From contig CM057229.1 of assembly GCA_029891385.1 (NCBI GenBank), positions 1,364,001 to 1,428,000 of the forward strand: a stretch of DNA of 64,000 nt, in the 5' to 3' direction. Shown one piece after another: positions 53,166 to 64,000 of this stretch (position 1 is its first letter; every line of letters begins with the position of its first letter). The position numbers were made by a program, and so were the translations under genes. The stretch is from Erythroxylum novogranatense. Taxonomy: Eukaryota > Streptophyta > Magnoliopsida > Malpighiales > Erythroxylaceae. The notes below the pieces were generated by a model. It did no database searches. It saw nothing but the letters and a program-made list of their open reading frames with translations, and was not told the DNA's origin.

Positions 53166-56100
53166 TAAATTTAGTTATTTTAATTAATCAGTTTATAGGT
53201 CAAACTTAAGTTTGATTAATTGAAATTTAATTATTTTAAATAAACAACATCGTTTTATTTAAATGAGTTGAGTATTGGGTAAGCATAAATCTGGATAGTT
53301 CATATCTAAATCTAATTACAAAATAAATTGTTTTATTTTTAAAAAATTAAAACATTTTTAAAAATTGAGCCCATCCTTAATAATTTATATATTCATTTTG
53401 AAGCCTAAATAAGTAATGAAGCAGTATATATACTTTTTTCTCCAAATCAAACAAAAGTTGGCTCACCCATTGTTCTCAGTTGTTTTTCAACTAAGATTGA
53501 TAAGTAAAATTTAACAAAATATAATTTAGAGATTATATAACATTGCATGTGGCTTCTCAATTATTTAAGAATAAAGTTGTACATTATTAGATCTTTTCAA
53601 TCTCACATTTTAGCAGGACTCTTATTGAATATTGTTATTGTTATTGTTATTGTATAATTTATAGATTATATAAGTTTAAATCACCGTATAAATAATTTAA
53701 ACTATTGAAGATTAAGAGTTGAAACATATTGAAATTTTAAAAATAGTTAAATTAAATATGTTATTTAATTTAAAGTCATTAATTCATGAAATATATAATT
53801 TATAAATTATTACATTGTTTTATAATTTATTTAATATATATTTAAAATTGATAAAAGAATAATATTTGTAAAAAAATAAAATGTGATTTTATAAAATGAA
53901 ATCATATATAGTTAAGGCTTTTAACTATCTTATAGGTTAATTTAACATGTAGTTTAATTTAAAACATGTTTAAAATATTAAGTGTTTATTTAATTTACAG
54001 TAAATATAATAATAAATATTACATTTTCCTACCAAGAAGAAAAAGAAAGAAGGTACTAACAAAGTCAATATCCAGAGTGGATGACCCGACACCTGCACCA
54101 GCCAGGTAAAGCCACTTGTTACTGTCTACTTGATTAAAAACAGAAGCGAGATAGGCACCTTTCATCGCCCCCACATATCAAACCCTTTGTTTTAGTTTTT
54201 CTATTTTAATGTTATTATATTAAGGCCATGTTTGATACACAGCAAATTGCATTAGATACGGGTTGTTTTATTAGTTGATTTGACTAATAGATAATATCAG
54301 TTAATTATTAAAATATTTGTTAAAATTAACTATTTAGTATTAACTGTTAATATATAAAATGACTTATGAAGATATAATTTTTAAAAAATTAATAAAAATA
54401 AATATTATATTTCTTAACATTTCGTTAATTTTTTATAAAATTTTAATTTTAAATATTTAATTTTACAAAATTAAGTTTATAATAATAATAATAATAATAA
54501 TAATAATCCAACGTTAAATTCTTTATTAATATGAATGATGTAGCTATATTAGTATTTTTATATAATATGTATGAATTTTATTATTTAATAAATTAAAATA
54601 TTTATAATTATAATACGACACAAATACGATATATAAAAGTTATATATTAAAATATTAATTTGATGTGACGTTTATGTTCCAAATTTTAATATTATAGTAT
54701 TTTAAACGTAAACTTAAATAAAGATTAAAAATTTTAATTAATCCATTTATTATATTCTTTCACACTTCACGACATAATTGTACAATTAAAAATCAAATTT
54801 AAAAGCACACAAAATAAAAGTAAAGAGTACAGTGAAAGGTAATACTGTCATTAGATCAACAGTTAATTCTAAAAACTCTTTTTATAAAGTTTTAGAAATC
54901 AGTTTATAGGGGTTAAATAAGTTAACTAATAAGTTATTCATCAAACACATTAATAATTTTTAAAATGGTTAAAAGCTAACTTTCGGTAAAAAATTAAAAA
55001 TAGCTGATAATATGTTTGTTAAATACCCCAAAATCTCATTTATATACGTATCTAAACATAACAGCGATAAAAGATAGTTAACTCTTTTCTTATAGATAAG
55101 ATTTAATAAAACACAATAAAAACACGTTACTATCCCCATCTCCCATCAAACTTCAATGTCCTTTGCTTTAGAAACTGATGGAATCTTGCATTGAATTAGC
55201 GACGATGGGTGAAGAGGTAGGGTGAAGTATTAAATTTTCAGCTACACAAACTAGCCGGGTATTAAATTCGTGGAGTGCCAATCGCTGGGCAAGCAACCGA
55301 TAAGCCTATTTCGGAGAATCAAAAACCAAATAACAGAACTTTCTCTTATTTAAAATAAAGTCTACACAAATAAATGTTATTTTAAAGAGATTTTAATTAT
55401 TTAAAATAAGTGTCATTTACGATTTTTATGTACGTTTATAATTTTATTTTCAAAATTACTCTTTAATTTCTCTTAAATCCTAATTATATAGATTATATTT
55501 TTAAGACAATTCAACATGTAATTAATAAGGGTATATCAAACATTTCACTAGCTTTCTTAATAAGTGTGCATATCTTTAAATCGACACTTATTTTAAATAG
55601 TATAGAGTATAAAATAGAATTAAAAGCATCCTTTATTATTAATAATTAAAAATTAAATCATTTTTATTATTTTAATCATAAAAAGTTAAACTAATTGTTT
55701 TTTTGAGTTTGTTAATTTTTAATTCAATTTATTTTAAACGAAAACCCAATCTTAATTGCCAACCAAATCGCTTCAAAATCAATCAGGCAATGGGTGAGCC
55801 AAGTGATCGTGACAATTTGGCTTCATTTTCTTCCAGAATTCATCACCTATAATGGTTAGGCAGGCAGATGATACGCAACATGCTTCATTTCACTTCGCTC
55901 TTAATTAAGTGTCCAAAGTGAAAACGGCACCGTTGCGCGTCACTCGGAAGCGTGCTTAGCCTTTAATTATCGAAACCGACACCGTCGGCAGAGAGATGAG
56001 AGCAATGTGAAGCCCTGAGACACGACACAACGTAAACACCCCACCTGTCGACATAGACAAGCGATGCATGCATCGAAAACAATATCCCCACCTATTAATA

Positions 56101-57405
56101 ATATCTTTTAATTTTAAAATTTTAATAAAATTCACAAAAATTAAAAGTCACCGTTGTCGACGCTAGTTCCTTGTACATTTATTACGGTTGTTAGCAAACG
56201 ACAAGTGTCCATGGTTAAAACGATTCGCGTTTTGTGCCTGCCACGGTCAAAATTTACTCGTGCTTTATTTTTTTTTTAATATAAAAGAAAAAAATACATC
56301 ATGTACTAATTAGACGGTAAAAACTACGTCTTGAGTGATCTTTTAAAAGAAGATTCTGGCATTCTAAAGGAGGAACATTAAAATAAGTGATCTTAACGTC
56401 GTCGTGACAGCTAAATAAGCAGCCTCAATCTGCATCATTCTTTCTTTTCGATTATACGCCGATAAACAACAGCTCAATTTTTAATGAAAAGTTTGAGGAT
56501 ACCCATAACGAGAGGGTTGTCAAACTAAGAAAAGCCACCAAGCTAAATACTGTCACTATCTTGAAGTAGTTCTCCAGCTAAAGTCTTAAACAGTGCTCTA
56601 TTGCTAGCCCCATCTGTGTTTAATTTAAAGAGTCCGTATTGTACTTTTTCTTCACCGTCTTCCTCCAATAACACGTAATTATCCTATAGTTCGGTTAATT
56701 GAGTTTGATTGAACAGACTAAGCATGACTCGAGTCGAAAACGTCCACGTATGGTTCTGTATAGTGTATTGTCTGAATTTGGACAGTATTGTACGACATTA
56801 GTTTAGTTAAAGGGTTACTGTTTCCAAACTGACCACATACCTTAAAGCTTAACAAGCTAACAACTTCCAACTGAATAAAACCACTATTCCCCCACTAATC
56901 AATATGGTTATCCCATGCTAATCTTCAAACAAACCGTGATTACTGAAAGCGAAAGCCTTAATTATCAAATAACCAACATGGGTCTTGACTCTTGCGTACG
57001 TACGTGTGAAGTGAACTGCTCAGTCTGTTAGGCACTGTATCGTTTTCTTGCAACAATAAAGATATCAATGCCCGAACTTAAAACACCTGTCTCGAGATTA
57101 GATTAGAACCAAACATATAACTTTAAACAAGTTGTGCTGTTATGATTAATTATTGTTAAAAAAACTTTCCAGTTCTTTGGAACTTCCATGAGGGGGATTT
57201 AATAATTACTCATCGTGTCAACGTCAGATTATAGTAATTAACGACCCAACCGCGCACTTTTTAAAACCATTATTATTTTAATGATCAGTGGATCGGGACA
57301 GTTCGATTGCACACATTTGTCGCGAAAACCGAGAATTCTACGATGAAACATACTCTAATAAAACCAACAATATTTAAGAGCCTCTTCTTAAAAAATTTAC
57401 AGCAA
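53166..57405. other. Spacer without a recognised gene
   Basis: AT-rich, with a (TAA)n microsatellite at about 54479-54507 and a possible DNA transposon at 54224-55031. The segment 55780-56200 is less AT-rich but non-coding. Confidence 0.5.
54224..55031. mobile_element. Possible non-autonomous DNA transposon
   Basis: The left end GGCCATGTTTGATACA and the reverse-complemented right end GGGGTATTTAACAAACAT are imperfect inverted repeats. The interior is AT-rich and contains the (TAA)n run. No target duplication was confirmed. Confidence 0.38.
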
Positions 57406-57983
57406 GGCTTGTTTGGTTGACATGAATTTTTTATATTATCACCTTTGATTTATTTTTTAAAATAATTAGAAAAATAAAATCTTTCTAATCTAAAAAAAGT
57501 AATAACATTTTACTTGGATTATAAATTATAGCACTCTCTTGACGTTTATATTACTTTCTTCAAGAATTTAATAAAAAATATACGTCAGTTAATTCAACAA
57601 TTCATTCTCTCTCAACTCTACGATAATTCTTTTATAAAATCCTACCTCCTCTTCAACTATTCTTATTGTTCTTCCGTTATAAAATTTTAAATATTTTTTG
57701 CTTAGAAGCTTCAATCAATAATCTTCGGGTTCATATTTTTCCTTATTTAACGATTTGAACTTTATTCAGATTGTAGTGATATAATTGAAAACACAAGTCA
57801 AAATTAAGTTACATTCTATGAAATGTTGTTGCATATCAAATACTATAATAAAAATTCACCCAACTTTTCAATCAGAATTTTTATAAGCATCTAAACTTGT
57901 GAATATCTTTACTTTTCATAAATTTATTTTCCGAAGAATCAGATTTCAAATTTACTTTATTTTCCCGCCAACCAAACAAGACC
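57406..57983. mobile_element. MITE-like element with inverted ends (578 bp)
   Basis: Left end GGCTTGTTTGGTTGACATG; reverse-complemented right end GGTCTTGTTTGGTTGGCGG. The ends match at about 14 core bases and enclose AT-rich, non-coding DNA. The target duplication is unclear. Confidence 0.6.
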
Positions 57984-60159
57984 TAAAGGTTTAGTTAAAA
58001 TGTTTCAAGTCTACTTTATAGACACGGAGAGTTAGAGAAAGAGAGCAAATGGTTTTGAAAAAGATAGAGTTGTTTTTTTAGATTCAGATCTTCTATCTTA
58101 ATTAACCAGTTCTAATCTTATTTTATTAAATCTCGTCTACTTATTTATGTAAAGTCTACATAAATGTATGAAGTTGATTAAGCAGCATAGAGTTGGAATA
58201 TCTTTACGGGAATATTGTACTCCAACCTTGCTTTTTCCTAAATTTCTAATTAGGGTGGGCACCTAATGCTAGAGGGAAAATCCATTGCCAGCTCGAATGA
58301 TAGTATCTTCACACTTAAAATACTCACCTTTGTACATTGTATATTAAGCAACCAGTACCAATTGGTGATGTCTGGCTTCTTCAGTTCTTCTGCTTGGTCG
58401 TTAAACTTCGAATATATTAACCATAGATCTTCAAGTTGGTTAATCGGAGACCCAGTTAGATGTTGTACATATTAATACAATTTAGGTAAAAGATATACAC
58501 TTTTATACAATTTTTTAAAAATTAGTAGTCTTTGATTTTTTAATAGTTTTAAAGTTTTAAGAAAATTAATTATCTATTAGTTAAAGATAAGATTGTGTAT
58601 TATTGAATATCTACAGATTCTTGTTGTAGTAAAAAATTAATTCTCTTAAGTTTCGATTAAAAATAAGAATAAAATATATGTTACATAAATATCACGTATA
58701 AATCAATCAAATATTATTTACATGATAAGTTAATACAATTTTAAACTTAAATGAACTAATTAAATCAATAATTTATTATAATTATGTTAAATTATTAATT
58801 TAAATTAATTTTATAAAACTAAATTACCCATTCAATCCAAATAGTAATTTTAAGTTTCAAACATATTTTCACATTCTTTGAATCTAGAAAAACTGTTGGG
58901 TTCGTGTCTTGTTTACTGAGGCGAATTAGGTCCAACGTATTCTAAGTTAGCACGCGATTACAACCTTCAAAGGTATCATTCTTTTTGGTCCTCGAACTCG
59001 AGATCTCAAGATTTTGTTACATTTTAAATACACGCCTCTTATTATTGAGCTAAGTACATAAAATACGGACCCAACACAAACCTTGACTAATGACATCTAT
59101 CATTACCTTAAATTGTACTTAGGCAAGGTTCTTTAAGTATAGGTCCTATGGGATTAGAGGCGACAAGGATGAGCAGCGGCGCAGTGGAGAGTACTAGCTA
59201 ATGATTCCAAAGGGAATGGTGGACGAGAAATGATGACAGGAATGGAGGAGCGTCTCTCCCTCTAGTCACTCGTCACTTGGAATCCTAAATCTTTATCTGC
59301 TCCCTCTTTTTTTTTTATTAACGAAATCTTTTAATAAAATTTTAATTATGAGAAGATATTTTTAAATTATTTAAATTTAGACTAATTCTTATTATAGATC
59401 TTTTGTAAAAATTGAAACTCTCACTTCAAATTTTAAAAAGTTATATACATAAAAAAGTTTAAACCTACAATCTTAATTAAGCTAAAAAAGTTATTTATCA
59501 ATTAACCTGTGCCGTGAGATTCTAAATCCTTCTTCTCTAATCTTTACCTATTCTGGTAAAATTTTTATAACCTTTGGTTTGCTTTGTTGGTACGAAAGAA
59601 GAACTTTCTTTACATTGTACCCAAGTTCGGAAGGACCCACCTTTTATCACACAAGACAAGACAGCTTTAATTACCCATCAATGTATGAGAAAAGTTTTTA
59701 TTCTTTCTTTTTTTTTTTTTCTCCTACATCTCTTGGATTCGATCTACTTTTGTTGTCTTGTCCCTCTAAACTAATCACTTTTCCTCAATTTCGCTTCTCT
59801 CCATGTGGATTGTGTTTTTTTCATTCTCTTTTGCCTTATTGGTGCATAGGTGGTGATGGATCGTGAAGATATAATCATTACATTGGTTTGCCCTGTTAAG
59901 TTTAGTTGAAAATTTATTAATAAAATAAAATGAAAACTTTAGGGTCCAAATAAGTTGATAAGAAAATCTCTTGATTTAAGTAAGATCACAGGTTTAAACC
60001 TATCCGTATATATACAACTACTTAAAATTTAGGGTTAAAGTTTTGCTTCCTATAAGGGACCTACTTAGTTTAAATAAAGATTATTTTGAGTGTGAATAGC
60101 TTAAAAGTATCTTTTCATAATTATAACCCTCATAGAACACTTCGTAGATAGTCAAAAAT
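57984..60159. other. Spacer without a recognised gene
   Basis: AT-rich. Frames of up to 95 codons near 59579 run through T-rich tracts and show no domain. Confidence 0.5.
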
Positions 60160-60503
60160 AAAATAAAATGAAATAGATAATATTATTCTATCAATTGAGA
60201 CAAGAGCTTATAATAAAATATAATAAAATGAGATAAAAGATGAAAGTTTTATATTACATTTTATTTTATCATAATCAATAGCAATGATAAATCTTGAATT
60301 TAGAAGTTTATGACATAATGTAAAATAATAAATAACTTTTCACTATATTTCATTATAAATTATTCTTTAAACAACATTTTATTATATTACACTATAAATT
60401 TTACATTCCTCTCAAACAATAATTTTATAATATTACATTCATTTATATTTCATTTTATTATATTCTATTTTATAACATTAAAAATCTTACGTCTAACTAA
60501 ACA
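60160..60503. repeat. AT-rich dispersed repeat, copy 2 (MITE-like)
   Basis: Related to 3536-3855 in the same orientation. Both share the GACAAGAG-like start block and a right end CTTACG(C/T)(T/C)AACTAAACATA. Confidence 0.45.
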
Positions 60504-63500
60504 TAATCTAAAATATTATAGAACTAACCCATTAATCTGAGCTTGAAATGAGACTTGTCTTTGGGTTTGGTTTTATTTAGGTTGTAAGTATGGGCCATAG
60601 GAAATAATTATTTTCATTTTTAGGCGGAGTAGTGTAATAAAATCACTATTAATATAAAACTAAAATAAACATTTATTGATACATACTTTAAAACATATTT
60701 AATGCATAATTATTATAATAGTTATTAAATTTTATGTCAAAAATTTACACTTGAATATTCAAATTATGTAAAATTAGGTCAAGGTCTATCATTTTCTTTA
60801 GCGTTCAAAATTGACTTATCTTGAACTATTTTTTAAGGAAATAAGTACGGGTTAAAGAAAATGAATTATTTTAAAATTTTAGACCGAATGTTAATGTATT
60901 TATTATTAAATTTAAATAATTAAATTGTTACTAATATGGAATTAAAATAAATATTTATTAATTTGTATTTTATAATTTTATTTAGTAAGAAAAAATAACA
61001 ATTATGAAAATTTTATGCTGACACAAAAATTAAGTTGTAGACTTAAAGATGACAATGGATCGGACCGAGCCTGAACCACGGTCCGCCCTAGCCTAATTCG
61101 ACTACAAATTGCCTAATCTATGGCCCGACAAGCCTAAAGCAGATCGGGCAGCCCTACCAAATTTATCATTTTTAAAAAATTAAAAGTTGACATCGTTTTG
61201 TCACTTTTAATTGAGCCATAAGTTGGACAACTCTTGCTTGTGACCCGATTAGGCCAACAAATACTAACCCGTGGCTCGGTTAACCTAGGTTGGAATGTCA
61301 TGCCTATGTCGATTATTCAAATTATTTAAAATTATGCGAAGGTTTAGCATTTTCCTTCGATATTCAAAACGACATGTGCATTTCTTACTTTTGACTATTT
61401 CATTGTAAAGCAAATGAACTATGTATAAATAAGTACAAGATTTTTAACAAAATTAGTGACTCATGACGCACCGTTTAGGCCCCACCGCCATTGGTGGCAG
61501 TTAAGTACTGAATTCCCACTAACATAAATTACTATGTACAATGATTAGAAACAAGAACCCCAATTGTGATGAAAAACGACGACACGTTTGGGACTAGCAT
61601 TTATAGTGATGGACGAAAGAAGATCTCTACCGTCCCATAGTTGGTACGGGTGCATCTTCAGCTGGGGCTTTTGATGCGAACGTAACTGATCAGCCGATCC
61701 GTGCTAGGCCCCGACTCGTTATTGATTTGGGTGTCTCATTCTCCGTTCTTCAATAGCGGGCACACTTAAATTTTTTAAAAATATTTTTAATATTATAAAC
61801 CAAATTATATAAAACCTGAATATTCATATATTTAATTAAAAAATTTAATAAATGTAAATTTAATTTTAAGATGTAAAATTTATTAAAACTACCAAAACCA
61901 AATTCAATATTTCTGTCTTTTAATTTATAATTTTTTGAAAATACTTATTCTATTTTTAGTTTTTCTAAAAATATATTTTCTATTGGATTGGTAAAAAATA
62001 ATGATAAAATACATATATTATAAATTAATCAAATATTGTAATCCAATTCAACCCTTGAATCATATTCGGACTAATTGAATTTGAATTGAATTAATACGTT
62101 TGAGATAATTAAAATAAATTATTAGTTGACGTCGATTTAGTTAGATCAATTCGAGTTTAAGAATTAAGTCCAATCGTCGTGTAAATAATATTTAATTAGT
62201 CAACGTCTTATAATTATACCAAATGTATATTATTATTATTTTAATACAAAGTTTAAGAAAATACTTTAAAAATTAAAACCTAACATAAATTGTTTTAAAA
62301 TTTTAAAATTACGTAAGAACTCTGTATCATTTATTATAATTAAAATATTTCATTTCTCTCCTCTTTATTTAAACTTGGATACTTTGGAACACATCAAAGC
62401 CTCATTTTGTTAGCTACCAATCAACTATTTTTTTAGCTGATTTGTTATTTTCAACTATTTGACATCAACTGTTTGACCCGTCAAACAACTATTAAAGGTG
62501 TTTGGAGAGTAGCAAATTTATTGGGTGATTTAAAACAAATAGCCAAAAGTAAAAACACTCCTATATAGGAGCGTTTTTTACCAACAAGCAAAATTTTAAA
62601 TATCAAAAGCTAATTGTGATCTTTAAATTTTATTGCTAAGTTTTGTAAGATCTTATTGTTTAAATTGTATTCTTTATTAAGTTGTAATTAAGTACCATGT
62701 GCGTCATATTTTGTTGGTTCTAATATATAATAATTTCTGATAGGTAGGACAACTTAGTTGAGATTCTTAGATACCCACATTTTAGGAACAATATTTTTCT
62801 TATAATTATTTTATGCATTTATATGTTATAAGTAAAATGTTGATCTTAAATGAAAATAAAATAGAAAAAGTTGCATAATACACGTGAACATGACTTCTAT
62901 AAAATCTAAATCTTATTAAAATATTTAATAAAATATTAAAATATATAATATTTATATCCTTATATTTTTAAAGTCATATCTTCGTAAATCATTTTACTCA
63001 TAAATAATTAATACTAAACAAGTAATTTTATCAAACATATCTAACAAATAATTAATATAATTTGTTAATCAAATCAGCTGATATAATCAATTATCAGCTA
63101 ACTGCAATCTACTGATTGTCAGACACGTCATAATATAATTTCACTCCAAGTTTTTCGTTCTTTTTTCAGCTCCCTTTTTTTTTAATGTCAAAAGTAACAG
63201 GAAATTAAAAAGAAAAAAGAAAAACAAAACAATGATGAGGCGAGTGAAAGAGAACACCTACATACTGTTTCCTAATCCCCACGTTCTCACGTGGGAGACT
63301 CAACGGTTGATGGTCCGAAAGTGAAAGTAAATATATTCTTATTCCAGCCCCGTAAGGCAACCATCACGTTATCGCCCGGAAGTGGTCCATTTGGTGACGG
63401 GGCCTAGAGCTTTCCACTTACATTAATAAAGGTAGGACGAAATTAGTTTTTAACAATAAAAATTATTAAATTAAATTAAATTTAAAATTTAAAAACCGAG

Positions 63501-64000
63501 CTGAATTAAAAAAATTAATCGATTCAAACTATTAAATCCGTTTAATTTTTCAAATATTGGACTAAATTGTCATAGCTTCAGGTGTCACTTGTAGTAAGTG
63601 TGTATGGACATAGGCACATCCTGCGTCAAGATCTATGGGCATCAGGGGACCAGTAACGTTGTTCTGGACCAAAGAAGATGAATAAAGATAAGTTAAACAG
63701 GGTCTGTCAGATTTATAGTTTGTTATAGCCAATAAGCGATCTTGAAAAGTATATCTTATCGGATCTTTCGTCACCTAGTTGATGTACCGGAATGGGGTTA
63801 AGTTAGAAGAAGAAGGAGGGGGAAGATGCCAAACTCGTCATACTCCACTCACTTCCAGATCAGGTGGTCCAGTTGCAATTTTCCTCAAGTCTACGGACTC
63901 CAAACTTGTCCTGTCCTAAAGATGGCATGCTTCATAATACTAACCTCCTCTCGTTTGTTGGTTTGTTTGTGGAGGTTACATTAGTTACTGGCGTCATGCG
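60504..64000. other. Right-hand spacer without a recognised gene
   Basis: Mostly AT-rich. The stretch 62400-63125 repeats AGCTGAT motifs near both ends and may be a further non-autonomous transposon, unproven. 63240-63990 is more balanced; a 70-codon minus-strand frame (63774-63562) is not recognised. A promoter of a gene beyond the edge is possible. Confidence 0.45.

Noticed and set aside
59574..59866. 95-codon frame near 59.6 kb
   Set aside because: Phenylalanine-rich translation of T-tracts; no homologous motif.
62400..63125. Possible hAT-type transposon with repeated AGCTGAT motifs
   Set aside because: No matching inverted ends or target duplication could be shown by eye.
63562..63774. 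70-codon minus-strand frame (contains NNVTGPLMPIDLDAGC)
   Set aside because: Composition looks somewhat gene-like, but I recognise no family and no exons connect to it.

Overview
The window is nuclear DNA from a flowering plant, most probably a eudicot. The evidence is GT-AG split genes, plastid-targeting and auxin-response gene families, AT-rich intergenic DNA and plant-type LTR retrotransposons. I could not assign a species. I found no operon, CRISPR array, tRNA or rRNA gene.

Four host loci are supported. (1) Positions 93-3268, minus strand: the N-terminal half of an XRN2/XRN3-type 5'-3' exoribonuclease in ten exons, running off the left edge. (2) Positions 6329-15743, plus strand: a five-exon ATP sulfurylase gene that looks dead. 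It has an in-frame TAA in exon 3, altered residues at normally conserved sites, and a 5.6-kb Copia element in intron 3. (3) Positions 34971-35285, plus strand: an intact single-exon SAUR gene of the SAUR50 type. (4) Positions 43566-48473, minus strand: a complete five-exon filament-like plant protein gene (about 1107 residues) with a probable untranslated leader exon ending at 49730.

The rest is largely transposon history. A Copia element (8970-14595, TSD CTACC) lies antisense in the ATP sulfurylase intron. A solo LTR (15941-16484, TSD GGGTG) and a 471-bp TRIM (18510-18980) follow. Next come a cluster of degenerate TRIM-like units (21269-22132), a foldback MITE (22304-22424) and a 10.3-kb Ty3/Gypsy element of Tat-like organisation (22833-33093). 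The Gypsy element carries a broken gag-pol, a 111-bp tandem array and a decayed antisense ORF. A hAT remnant (36060-37030), a second possible TRIM (42297-42590) and several AT-rich inverted-repeat elements occupy the remaining spacers. From about 49.9 kb to the right edge I see no convincing gene.

LTR divergence gives a relative order. The Gypsy LTRs differ at about 40 of 411 positions by hand count. The Copia LTRs differ at about a dozen substitutions plus one 22-bp duplication, so the Copia insertion is younger. I found no previously undescribed multi-gene system. The points most worth a second look are the dead ATP sulfurylase gene, the unusual primer-binding region of the Copia element, the clustered TRIM units, and the Gypsy array and antisense ORF.
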